From Arthrobacter sp. PAMC 25486 (GTDB lineage Bacteria; Actinomycetota; Actinomycetes; Actinomycetales; Micrococcaceae): a DNA stretch of 64,000 nt. The stretch is from assembly GCF_000785535.1 (NCBI RefSeq), contig NZ_CP007595.1:3184439-3248438 (forward strand). The letters run 5' to 3'. Below, one piece after another: positions 42,344 through 50,392 of the stretch (position 1 is its first letter; each line of letters begins with the position of its first letter). A model generated the notes under the pieces. That model made no database searches and had not been told where the DNA came from. It saw nothing but the letters and a program-made list of their open reading frames with translations. A program made the position numbers and the translations under genes.

Positions 42344-42901
42344 CTAGGCGGCCTTCACAAAAGCAACGTCAAGGGTGATGGTGACCTTGTCGGAGACCAG
42401 CACGCCGCCGGCTTCCAAGGCTGCGTTCCAGGTCAGGCCGAATTCCTTGCGGCTGATCACGGTCTTGGCTTCGAAGCCTGCGCGGGTGGCGCCGAACGGG
42501 TCAACGGCAACGCCGTTGAACTCGCCCTTGAAGGTGACGGTCTTGGAGATGCCGCGGATGGTCAGCTCGCCGGTCAGTTCAAAGTTCTCCTCGTCGCCGG
42601 AGACTGCGGAGGAAACGAACGTCAGGGTGGGGAAAACCTCGACGTCGAAGAAGTCGGCGCTCTTGACGTGGCCGTCGCGGCCTGCGTCGCCCGTGCTGAA
42701 GCTGGCGGCCTGGATGGTGGCGGTCACGGAAGTCTCGGCGAGGGTTTCACCCAAGGTCAGGGCGCCTTCAACTTCGGTGAACTGGCCGCGGACCTTGGAG
42801 ATGCCGGCGTGGCGGACAACGAAGCCAACCGTGCTGTGTGAGGTGTCGAGGTTCCAGGTGCCCTGGGTGAGACCGGTTGCTTCAATGGTGGTAACTGACA
42901 T
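42344..42901 (-). CDS. YceI-family protein (polyisoprenoid-binding lipocalin-like fold)
   Basis: A 185-residue YceI-like beta-barrel protein. The N-terminal GTWNLDTSHSTVGFVVRHAGISKVRGQF and the later GELTIRGISKTVTFKGEF are the family's conserved segments. No signal peptide is present, unlike E. coli YceI, so this version is cytoplasmic as in many actinobacteria. Known members bind isoprenoids; the role here is unknown. GAGCTCC-type sequence upstream gives a GGAG ribosome-binding site. It is divergent from the phosphatase gene that leads the cytochrome c maturation cluster. Confidence 0.88.
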   Translation of the reverse strand: MSVTTIEATGLTQGTWNLDTSHSTVGFVVRHAGISKVRGQFTEVEGALTLGETLAETSVTATIQAASFSTGDAGRDGHVKSADFFDVEVFPTLTFVSSAVSGDEENFELTGELTIRGISKTVTFKGEFNGVAVDPFGATRAGFEAKTVISRKEFGLTWNAALEAGGVLVSDKVTITLDVAFVKAA

Positions 42902-43065
42902 GAGGAGCTCCTTGAATTTGTTCTATACACAATGGCGGGATCGCCGTTGTGGTGACCCTTCACGAGATATAAGCATGCGTTTGCATCTAATATTCCCGTG
43001 GTGGGAAAAACTTTCGCCAGAGCCGGATTAACCCCTTGAACCACAACTTTGAGAAACTGGGTGGC

Positions 43066-43728
43066 ATGTCCCGAGTAACAGTGCACCTTTTGCGCCACGG
43101 CGAGGTTTTTAACCCCGATGGCGTCCTCTACGGCCGGCTCCCCGAGTTTCACCTGTCCGAGCGCGGCCGTGCCATGGCGGTCATGGTTGCCGAGCATTTT
43201 GCTGCCCTGAAGAACGACGGCGGCGCACCGGTTTACCTGGTTGCCTCACCTCTCACCCGCGCCCAGGAAACGGCGCAGCCCACAGCCGAGGCGCTCGGCC
43301 TGGACATTGTGACGGACCCCCGCATCATCGAGGCCGGGAACCACTTTGAGGGCCTGGTCATGAGCAAGTCTGAGCTGGGGAAACCCAAGCACTGGCCTTA
43401 CTTCGTGAACCCGTTCCGGCCCTCTTGGGGGGAAGCTTACTCAGCCCAGGCGGACCGCATGCTTGAGGCGGCACGCGATGCCCGCCGTCGTGCCTTTGAC
43501 ATTGGCGGCGACGGCGCCCAAGCCATCATGGTCAGCCACCAGCTGCCCATCTGGTCCACGCGCCGCAGCGCCGAGGGCAAGCGGCTGTGGCACGACCCCC
43601 GCAACCGCGAGTGCACGCTGGCGTCTCTGACGTCCTTGACGTTCGACGGCGACGACGTTGTGGATGTGGTCTATAGCGAACCCGCGGCGGCCCTGTTGCC
43701 CGGCGCTGCGACCACCCCCGGCGCCTAA
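43066..43728 (+). CDS. Histidine phosphatase family protein (phosphoglycerate mutase-like)
   Basis: A 220-residue enzyme with the histidine phosphatase motif LLRHGEVFNPDGVLYGRLPEFHLSERG near the N-terminus (phosphorylated His in RHGE, about residue 10) and the second catalytic histidine in IMVSHQLPIW (about 161-170). The acidic residue of the active site is in EAGNHFEGL (about 93-101). The substrate is unknown. It stands at the front of the cytochrome c maturation genes, a place it holds in many actinobacteria. The ATG at 43066 is chosen; a TTG at 43036 would extend it by 10 residues. Confidence 0.85.
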   Translation: MSRVTVHLLRHGEVFNPDGVLYGRLPEFHLSERGRAMAVMVAEHFAALKNDGGAPVYLVASPLTRAQETAQPTAEALGLDIVTDPRIIEAGNHFEGLVMSKSELGKPKHWPYFVNPFRPSWGEAYSAQADRMLEAARDARRRAFDIGGDGAQAIMVSHQLPIWSTRRSAEGKRLWHDPRNRECTLASLTSLTFDGDDVVDVVYSEPAAALLPGAATTPGA

Positions 43729-43825
43729 GCACACAGCTGACAGTCAGCTTTTCGACGTACTGTAGAGCAAAATGCCAAATCTGCGGCTACGCACTGGCTT
43801 AACCGTGAAATGAAAGACTTGCGTC

Positions 43826-44425
43826 GTGACCTCTTTGATGAGCCGTAGGGCCCTTTTTGCCGCCGGCGGAGCTGCATTGACCATGGCCCTGGCCGCCTGC
43901 ACCAGCGAAGACCCCCTGGCCAAGCAGGCGAATGCCGGTGACAACAAGAACTACATTGCCGGTGACGGCACGGTGCATGAGTTTGCCTCCACCGAGCGCA
44001 AGGACCCCGTGGCCTTCAACGGGACCTTGTTCGACGGCAGCACGGTGGACGCCAAGGACTATCTTGGTAACGTCGCCGTCCTGAACTTCTGGTACGCGGC
44101 GTGTGCACCCTGCCGGATCGAGGCGCCTGACCTGCAGGCTCTCTACACCGATTTCAAGGCAGACGGCGTTGAATTCCTGGGCGTCAATGTGCGCGACGAA
44201 AAGGCCACGGCCGAGGCATTTGAACGCACCTTTGAGCTTAGCTACCCGAGCGTCGTGGACAAGGACGGCGGCGTGCTGCTGGCCATGACCAAGTTCGTAC
44301 CGCCGTCGTCCGTCCCCACCACGCTGGTGCTGGACAAGCAGGGCCGGGTCAGCGCCCGCATCATGGGTGTGGCCGAGAAGGGCACCCTGAAGGCGCTCAT
44401 CACTTCCGTCCTGGCTGAGAGCTAG
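43826..44425 (+). CDS. TlpA/ResA-like thiol-disulfide oxidoreductase (lipoprotein)
   Basis: A 199-residue thioredoxin-fold lipoprotein. A twin-arginine-like signal region with lipobox LAAC gives a lipidated Cys at residue 25. The thioredoxin motif WYAACAPCR has Cys93 and Cys96, and the cis-proline loop is VPTTLVLD (about 167-174). In System II cytochrome c maturation it reduces the apocytochrome CXXCH cysteines outside the membrane. Downstream genes ccdA, resB and ccsB supply electrons, haem handling and ligation. The GTG at 43826 has GAAAG upstream. Confidence 0.9.
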   Translation: MTSLMSRRALFAAGGAALTMALAACTSEDPLAKQANAGDNKNYIAGDGTVHEFASTERKDPVAFNGTLFDGSTVDAKDYLGNVAVLNFWYAACAPCRIEAPDLQALYTDFKADGVEFLGVNVRDEKATAEAFERTFELSYPSVVDKDGGVLLAMTKFVPPSSVPTTLVLDKQGRVSARIMGVAEKGTLKALITSVLAES

Positions 44426-44439
44426 CGGCCCCGCGCTTC

Positions 44440-45198
44440 ATGACTAATAATCCCTTCGCCGAAATTATTAACAGCGGCTCCATGTGGCTGGCCATGCCGG
44501 TTGCCCTGCTGGCCGGGCTGGTCTCCTTCCTTTCCCCTTGCGTGCTGCCGCTGGTTCCCGGCTATCTGGGCTACGTCAGCGGGCTGACAGGGATCGACCT
44601 GGAAAACCAGCGGCGCGGGCGCATGTTCGCCGGGATCGGCCTGTTTGTGCTGGGCTTCTCGGCGGTGTTTGTGCTTATCGGCGCCATTTTTGGCCAGTTG
44701 GGTGCTTGGTTGATGGGGCCGGACGCCGCCTGGGTGACACAGGTGCTGGGCGCCGTCGTCATACTCATGGGTGTGGTGTTCCTTGGCGGGTTGAGCTGGT
44801 TTCAAGGTGAAGCCAAGATCCGTGCCAAACCCCCGGCAGGACTGTGGGGTGCGCCCATTTTGGGCGTAACCTTTGGTTTGGGCTGGGCACCTTGTATCGG
44901 CCCTACCCTCAGTGCGGTCATGGCGTTGTCGTACTTCGATGGCAGCACCGCTGCCAAGGGTGCATTCCTGACGTTCATCTACTGCCTGGGCCTGGGGCTG
45001 CCGTTCCTGCTGATCGCGCTCGGTGTGCGCCGGGGAATGGGCGCGCTGGCGTTTTTCCGCAAGCACCGCCGAGGACTGCAGTACTTTGGCGGGGGCATGT
45101 TGATCGTGCTGGGCCTGTTGATGGTTTCGGGGCTGTGGGGCACCTGGATCAACGAACTGCAGTTTTGGTTTTCCAATGACGTGAGATTGCCAATCTAA
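44440..45198 (+). CDS. ccdA: Cytochrome c biogenesis protein CcdA
   Basis: A 252-residue membrane protein with six predicted helices that carries reducing power from cytoplasmic thioredoxin to the extracytoplasmic ResA-like protein. The two conserved redox cysteines lie in LSPCVLPLVPGYLGYVSGL (about residues 31-49) and LGWAPCIGPTL (about 147-157). The stop overlaps the start of resB (TAATG), so the genes are translationally coupled. Confidence 0.93.
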   Translation: MTNNPFAEIINSGSMWLAMPVALLAGLVSFLSPCVLPLVPGYLGYVSGLTGIDLENQRRGRMFAGIGLFVLGFSAVFVLIGAIFGQLGAWLMGPDAAWVTQVLGAVVILMGVVFLGGLSWFQGEAKIRAKPPAGLWGAPILGVTFGLGWAPCIGPTLSAVMALSYFDGSTAAKGAFLTFIYCLGLGLPFLLIALGVRRGMGALAFFRKHRRGLQYFGGGMLIVLGLLMVSGLWGTWINELQFWFSNDVRLPI

Positions 45199-46943
45199 TG
45201 AAAGAGACAGTGGTGAAAGAACCCAAGGGCAAGGCGCCCAAGGCTGGTGGCGAGGCAATTCTGCCGCAGCTCGGCTTCGTCGGGATGCTCCGATGGGCCT
45301 GGCGTCAGCTGACAAGCATGCGCACAGCCCTGCTGCTGCTGCTCCTGCTCGCCGTGGCGGCCGTGCCCGGCTCGCTGTTCCCGCAGCGGCCCTCCGCCCC
45401 GGCCGAGGTGACACAGTACCTGAAGGACAACCCGGCATCCGGGCCCGTCATGGACTGGTTCAAGCTTTTTGACGTGTATTCCTCGCCGTGGTTTGCGGCC
45501 ATCTATCTGCTGCTGTTCACCTCACTGGTCGGCTGTGTGCTGCCACGCGCCAAGATCCACTGGAAGGCCATGCGCTCGGCGCCGCCGCGCACACCCAAAC
45601 GGCTGTCCCGCTTGGCCGAATACGGCACCGTCACCATCCCCGCCGACAGCGGGATTGACGCCGAAACTGCCGTCAAGGATGCTGCCGCCATCCTGAAGTC
45701 CCGCCGTTACCGTGTGGACGTGCGCGATCTTGACACGGAGCGTCCCTCCGTCGGTGCCGAGATCGGCTTCCTGAAGGAAGTCGGCAACCTGGTTTTCCAC
45801 ACCGCCATGATCGGTGTACTGGCCGCCATCGCCTTGAGCGGACTGTTTGGCTACAGCGGACAACGTGTCCTGGTTGAGGGCGAGACGTTTGTGAACACAC
45901 TGACCGGTTATGACACGTTCACTCCCGGCGCCAACTTCAGCGATGGCAGGTTGAGCCCCTATTCGGCGCAGCTGGAACGCCTGGTGGTCAAGTACGACCG
46001 TTCAACGGAAGCCCACTACGGACAGCCATTGGACTTCAACGCCACCTTGAAGATCAAGGAGGGTCCCGGCGCCGAAGCCGAGACCACGACGCTGAAGGTC
46101 AACGAGCCCGTTGCCATTGGCGGCACCAACCTGTACCTGGTGGGCAACGGCTACGCACCCATCGTCACGGTCAAAGACGGCGACGGCAACATTGCCTTCC
46201 AAGGCCCCGTCATCACCATCCCCACCGACGGCGCCTACACCTCGTTGATGGTCATCAAGGTTCCCGACGCCAAGCCCAAGCAGTTGGGCTTCGTGGGCTT
46301 CTTCCTGCCCACCGCCTTGATTGATGACAAGGGCGTCGCGTTCGGTTCCGACCCCGACCCCTTCAATCCCCAGCTGAACCTCAACGCCTATACAGGGGAC
46401 CTCGGCCTGGACAACGGCGTGCCGCGCAACGTCTACACGCTGGACACCTCCGAAATGACGGAGATTAACTCCCGCAACCAGCACGCAGGCGGCATTGTCC
46501 TGGTGCCGGGCCAGACGTTCACACTGCCCGAGGGCAACGGCAGCATCAGCTTTGACGGCATCAAGCGCTTCGCCGCATTGGACATCCGGCACGACCCGGG
46601 CCAGGTCTACATCCTGGTGTTCGCGCTGCTGGCCTTGGCCGGGCTCATGATGTCCTTGTTCCTGAACCGCCGTCGCGTATGGATCCGTACGGGCAACCAC
46701 CCCGACGGGCGCACCATGGTGGAGTTCGGTCTGCTGGCCCGCGGCGAAGACCACCGGCTCGCCGGCGAATACGCCGCCATTAACAAGGCTCTGCACGCCC
46801 AATGGCTGGTGCCATTGGATACTCCGGGGCAAAATAGTGAGCAGGCAACATCCAGCGACTCCGCAGAAGTCGACTCCGAATCAAGCGTCACCGAACCCAC
46901 CGATTCCGCACAGGGCGTCACCGCGGCAAGTAAGGACCTGTAA
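45198..46943 (+). CDS. resB: Cytochrome c biogenesis protein ResB
   Basis: A 581-residue ResB (Ccs1) protein of the System II haem-ligation complex. Membrane segments are near residues 35-55 (TALLLLLLLAVAAVPGSLFP), 95-115 (WFAAIYLLLFTSLVGCVLPR), 195-220 and 472-492 (QVYILVFALLALAGLMMSLFL), with a large extracytoplasmic domain between the last two. The C-terminal 50 or so residues are hydrophilic and acidic (NSEQATSSDSAEVDSESS). Together with CcsB it exports haem and attaches it to CXXCH motifs. Overlaps with both neighbours indicate tight coupling. Confidence 0.93.
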   Translation: MKETVVKEPKGKAPKAGGEAILPQLGFVGMLRWAWRQLTSMRTALLLLLLLAVAAVPGSLFPQRPSAPAEVTQYLKDNPASGPVMDWFKLFDVYSSPWFAAIYLLLFTSLVGCVLPRAKIHWKAMRSAPPRTPKRLSRLAEYGTVTIPADSGIDAETAVKDAAAILKSRRYRVDVRDLDTERPSVGAEIGFLKEVGNLVFHTAMIGVLAAIALSGLFGYSGQRVLVEGETFVNTLTGYDTFTPGANFSDGRLSPYSAQLERLVVKYDRSTEAHYGQPLDFNATLKIKEGPGAEAETTTLKVNEPVAIGGTNLYLVGNGYAPIVTVKDGDGNIAFQGPVITIPTDGAYTSLMVIKVPDAKPKQLGFVGFFLPTALIDDKGVAFGSDPDPFNPQLNLNAYTGDLGLDNGVPRNVYTLDTSEMTEINSRNQHAGGIVLVPGQTFTLPEGNGSISFDGIKRFAALDIRHDPGQVYILVFALLALAGLMMSLFLNRRRVWIRTGNHPDGRTMVEFGLLARGEDHRLAGEYAAINKALHAQWLVPLDTPGQNSEQATSSDSAEVDSESSVTEPTDSAQGVTAASKDL

Positions 46944-48040
46944 TGCCAGATATCAATGAAGGCTTTGCCCTACTCAGTGAACAGCTCATGCTGGTTGCCG
47001 GCCTGGCGTACGCCGTGGCGGTGTGCGCATATGTGTGGGACCTGGTGACGTTCAGCCAAGCCGTTAAGAAGGGCCTGGCCCCCAGTCCCGAGGCGGCCGT
47101 TGCGCAGGGTGCCGCATCCCAGGACAGCGCCGTCCTTGCCGGTGTTGGTGCCCGCACCGCGGATGGGCAGGGCCTCGGCGCCGGTCCGCAGGACCGCGGC
47201 GTACGCCCCAGCAGCAAAACCCATGCGGGCTCTGACGGCGTCACCGCCGGAGATTCCATGCGCTACGGCAAGGAACGCCGCGTGGTTGCCCGGGTTGCCG
47301 TGGCGCTGACTGTTGTTGCCGCCGTGGTCCAGGGCTTTGCCGTGGTCTTCCGCGGGCTCGCCGCCGGCCGTGTGCCGTGGGGCAACATGTACGAATTCTG
47401 CACAACCGGCTCGTTCGCCGTGGCCGTGGTCTTCCTGTTGGTGCTGACCCGCCGCGACCTGCGCTTCCTTGGCACCTTTGTGATTGGCCTGGTGCTGGTC
47501 ATGATCGTTGCCGCGCATGTCTCCTTCTGGACTCCTGTGGGCCACCTGGTGCCCGCGCTGCAGAGCTACTGGCTGATCATCCACGTCTCCATTGCCGTTC
47601 TGTCCTCTGCTTTCTTTACGATTACCTTTGCCATGTCGGTGCTGCAGCTGTTCCAATCGAAGCGCGAGGCATCCATTGCGATGGGCAAGAAGGACAAGGC
47701 CCCGGTCATGCGCCTCGTGCCGAACGCGCTGAGCCTGGAAAACCTGTCCTACCGCATCAACGGCATCGCTTTTGTGGGCTGGACCCTGACGCTCATGTTC
47801 GGCTCCATCTGGGCCGAGAAGGCGTGGGGCCGCTTCTGGGGCTGGGACACGAAGGAAGTCTGGACGTTCGTGATCTGGGTTGTGTACGCCGGCTACCTGC
47901 ACGCCCGCGCCACCAAGGGCTGGACCGGAACCCGCGCCGCCTGGCTGTCGATTGTGGGCTACCTCTGCGTGATCTTCAACTTCACCATCGTCAACGTGTA
48001 CTTCTCCGGCCTGCACTCCTACGCCGGCGTAGGCGGCTAG
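46943..48040 (+). CDS. ccsB: Cytochrome c biogenesis protein CcsB/ResC (haem lyase subunit)
   Basis: A 365-residue membrane protein of the CcsA/ResC/CcmF family. The tryptophan-rich WWD-type haem motif is seen as WGRFWGWDTKEVWTFVIW (about residues 295-312), and conserved histidines occur in AAHVSFW and IIHVSIAVLS. A hydrophilic insert of about 70 residues after the first helix contains low-complexity Ala/Gly sequence. It forms the System II synthase with ResB. The ATG overlaps the resB stop (TAATG). A palindrome follows the gene. Confidence 0.93.
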   Translation: MPDINEGFALLSEQLMLVAGLAYAVAVCAYVWDLVTFSQAVKKGLAPSPEAAVAQGAASQDSAVLAGVGARTADGQGLGAGPQDRGVRPSSKTHAGSDGVTAGDSMRYGKERRVVARVAVALTVVAAVVQGFAVVFRGLAAGRVPWGNMYEFCTTGSFAVAVVFLLVLTRRDLRFLGTFVIGLVLVMIVAAHVSFWTPVGHLVPALQSYWLIIHVSIAVLSSAFFTITFAMSVLQLFQSKREASIAMGKKDKAPVMRLVPNALSLENLSYRINGIAFVGWTLTLMFGSIWAEKAWGRFWGWDTKEVWTFVIWVVYAGYLHARATKGWTGTRAAWLSIVGYLCVIFNFTIVNVYFSGLHSYAGVGG

Positions 48041-48054
48041 CCATCCCGATTTCT

Positions 48055-48117
48055 GCCGAGATGTGAGATCACGCCCTGTCCGCCCCGGTGTAACAGGGCG
48101 TCATCTCACACCTCGGC
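48055..48117. repeat. Intergenic palindrome with GAGATGTGAGAT core
   Basis: A 25-bp inverted repeat with two mismatches (48055-48079 with 48093-48117) and a 13-base loop lies 15 bases after ccsB. The arm reads GCCGAGATGTGAGATCACGC and continues to CCTGT. It shares the GAGRTGTGAG core with palindromes at 49491-49547 and 62629-62764 and probably terminates the cytochrome operon. Confidence 0.82.
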
Positions 48118-48179
48118 GGTGGTGGCGGGTGGGCCGGGGGCAGGGGCTGCGGGGTGCCACGGTGTGAAAAGCTGGAGCC

Positions 48180-49433
48180 ATGCATTCGGTTATCCCCACG
48201 CCCGCGCAACTCGCCTGGCAGCGCGACGCCCTGGGCGTGTTCTTCCACTACGGCCTGAACACCTTCCACGGCAAGGAGTGGAGCGACGGAACCCTGCCCG
48301 CAGAATCCTTCAACCCGGGTGCGCTCGACGCTGAGCAGTGGGTACGCACGGCTGTCTCCATCGGCGCGAAGTATGTTGTCCTGACGGCCAAGCACCATGA
48401 TGGATTCTGCCTCTGGCCCACAGCCACCACCGCCTATTCCGTGGCGTCCTCGCCTTGGCGCGGCGGGAACGGCGACGTCGTTGCCGAGGTTGCTGCAGCC
48501 TGCCGGAAGCATGGCATCAAGCTGGGCCTCTACCTCTCGCCCTGGGACCGCAACGCGCCCAGCTACCAGGACGCCCACGCCTACGACGAGTTTTACCTGG
48601 CCCAGCTGCGCGAGCTTTGCAGCAACTACGGAGAGTTGACCGAGCTGTGGTTCGACGGGGCCGGATCGCAGGGCCACGAGTACGCCTGGGACAGAATCTC
48701 CGCGCTCATTGACGAGCTGCAGCCCGGCGCCATGGTCTTCAACATGGGTGCACCCACCATTCGCTGGGTAGGCAACGAGGACGGCCTGGCCGCCGATCCC
48801 GTGCGCTACGTCGTGTCCGAGACCGAGTTTTCCAATTACACGGTTCACTCCGCCGCGCTGAGCGAGGCCCTCTACCTGCCGCCCGAATGCGACGTTTCCA
48901 TCCGCCGCGGCTGGTTCTGGCACCCCAATGACGCCCCCAAGGAACTCGACCACCTGCTCGCCATCTACTACCGTTCCATCGGCCTTGGCGCGAACCTGCT
49001 GCTGAATCTTCCGCCGGACACGCACGGGTTGATTCCGGATGAGGACGTTGCCCGGCTGGCCGAATTTTCTGCTGAAGTACGACGCCGTTTCGCAGCTCCG
49101 CTGGTTGCCTCACTTGACGCTGGGGGTGCGGGGAGGTGGGTGGCTGATTTTGGTGCACCAGTCACCTTTGACCACCTCCGGCTCGAGGAAGTGCTGACCG
49201 GCGGACAACGCGTTTCCGGACACAAGATCTATACGGAATCGGGGGAAACACTGGTTGACGCCGGGACCGTCGGCTCGCAGCGGATCCATGTATTTGCGTC
49301 GGTCACAGCCCAAAAGCTTGTCATAGAGCTGACAGGGGAAGCTCCCCGGCTTGCAGCCGCAACTGCTTTCAATGCGGGAGTTTCCATAGTGCCGGAGATC
49401 AAATACCTCGCCCCAACCGACGTCCCGGACTAA
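48180..49433 (+). CDS. Alpha-L-fucosidase, GH29
   Basis: A 417-residue GH29 glycosidase that removes L-fucose with retention. Typical segments are QLAWQRDALGVFFHYGLNTFHGKEW near the N-terminus, KYVVLTAKHHDGFCLWP (about residues 64-80), KLGLYLSPWDRN (about 118-129) and the nucleophile region ELWFDGAGS (about 156-164). A C-terminal beta domain of about 100 residues follows. There is no signal peptide, so it acts on imported sugar. The gene stands alone between two palindromes. Confidence 0.92.
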   Translation: MHSVIPTPAQLAWQRDALGVFFHYGLNTFHGKEWSDGTLPAESFNPGALDAEQWVRTAVSIGAKYVVLTAKHHDGFCLWPTATTAYSVASSPWRGGNGDVVAEVAAACRKHGIKLGLYLSPWDRNAPSYQDAHAYDEFYLAQLRELCSNYGELTELWFDGAGSQGHEYAWDRISALIDELQPGAMVFNMGAPTIRWVGNEDGLAADPVRYVVSETEFSNYTVHSAALSEALYLPPECDVSIRRGWFWHPNDAPKELDHLLAIYYRSIGLGANLLLNLPPDTHGLIPDEDVARLAEFSAEVRRRFAAPLVASLDAGGAGRWVADFGAPVTFDHLRLEEVLTGGQRVSGHKIYTESGETLVDAGTVGSQRIHVFASVTAQKLVIELTGEAPRLAAATAFNAGVSIVPEIKYLAPTDVPD

Positions 49434-49490
49434 AGCGCATACTCAGCCCCGCCGTCCATTTTGAGATGTGAGATAAAGACGCCTCACAAC

Positions 49491-49547
49491 CGTTGAGATG
49501 TGAGATAAAGCCCAATCATCGATTGGGCTTTATCTCACACCTCAACG
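49491..49547. repeat. Intergenic palindrome with GAGATGTGAGATAAAG core
   Basis: A 26-bp inverted repeat with one mismatch and a 5-base loop (49491-49516 with 49522-49547; arm CGTTGAGATGTGAGATAAAG, then CCCAAT) lies between the convergent fucosidase and DoxX-like genes. A second partial copy of TTGAGATGTGAGATAAAG is just upstream at 49462-49479. It is very likely a bidirectional terminator and belongs to the same family as the palindrome after ccsB. Confidence 0.85.
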
Positions 49548-49559
49548 ACTGAAAGTGGG

Positions 49560-50021
49560 TTACTTCATGCCGCCCCTGCGGATTCCCGGTTTGGTGTACG
49601 TTCGGGCCAGCAGTGCCAGTGCAACGGCAGCGACCATGAGGCCGAAGTCGCGCAGTGCCACGTCGTAGAAGCCGGAGTACGTCAGCAGGTTGACGACGAT
49701 GCCGAGTAGCCAGATCGAGACAACCCATGCGGCATAACGGGGCCGCAGCACCATCAAGATGGCGGCAATGACTTCAACAATGCCAATGACGATCATGGTT
49801 CCGTGAGCGCTGAACGGGGAGATGTTCTCAATCCACGGGGCCAGGTAGTTTTCCCACGTGGTCAAGACGTTAAAGAACTTGTCCAAGCCCATGATCAGCG
49901 GAATGGCGATGAAACCAAGCCACAGCAGCAGAAACGCGCCGTAGGTGGGGTCGGCCTTGGCACGCGACAGTGCGTGGGAAGTCCAACCGGTAGAAGTTGC
50001 GGGGATTGAATGCGTTGCCAT
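49560..50021 (-). CDS. DoxX-like membrane protein
   Basis: A 153-residue integral membrane protein with four predicted helices (FLLLWLGFIAIPLIMGLDKFFNVL, MIVIGIVEVIAAILMVLRP, AAWVVSIWLLGIVVNLLTY and FGLMVAAVALALLA). The size and helix pattern match DoxX/DUF417-type proteins, whose function is largely unknown though some have roles in oxidative stress. The ATG at 50021 has GGAGGAG upstream. A perfect palindrome lies 12 bases upstream of the start and probably binds a regulator. Confidence 0.75.
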   Translation of the reverse strand: MATHSIPATSTGWTSHALSRAKADPTYGAFLLLWLGFIAIPLIMGLDKFFNVLTTWENYLAPWIENISPFSAHGTMIVIGIVEVIAAILMVLRPRYAAWVVSIWLLGIVVNLLTYSGFYDVALRDFGLMVAAVALALLARTYTKPGIRRGGMK

Positions 50022-50032
50022 GACTCCTCCAT

Positions 50033-50057
50033 CTAAAAACATAACTTATGTTTTTAG
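50033..50057. promoter_or_regulatory. Perfect palindrome upstream of the DoxX-like gene
   Basis: CTAAAAACATAA and its exact reverse complement flank a single central C (50033-50044, 50046-50057). The AT-rich 25-bp site stands out from the high-GC surroundings and sits directly before the ribosome-binding site. It looks like an operator for a dimeric repressor. No regulator gene is adjacent. Confidence 0.65.
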
Positions 50058-50392
50058 ACTGCGCTCATTCCTGCAAACTGTCAATAGCTGAGCGTCCAAA
50101 GGGCCCAATGAGCTCCCGGGTGCCCATCCGCCCCAATGAGCTACCCAGGCGCAGCCATCGAGTTCTGACTCTAACAATCGAGTTCTGACGGCGATGATGT
50201 ATGCCTGCAGACGCGCATCTCAACACCAAAGTCAGAACTCGATGCAGCTTGGCCACGATGCGCCGCCCGCCCGGCCACAACGAAAGGTGGGCCGGGGCAA
50301 TTGCCCCGGCCCACGCCGTCGAACTTCCCCAGCCGTTTCCACTGCACGCAAGCGCCCAGCGGAGCTCACGCGGCTTGTGGGCCAACCAGGTG
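50058..50392. other. Gene-free stretch with two repeat pairs
   Basis: About 335 bases without a credible gene. CCCAATGAGCT occurs twice (near 50104 and 50132). ATCGAGTTCTGAC occurs twice in direct orientation (50157-50169 and 50177-50189) and once inverted (50231-50243). The architecture, a doubled left arm and a single right arm, copies that of the GAGRTGTGAG palindromes but with a different arm sequence. Confidence 0.6.
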
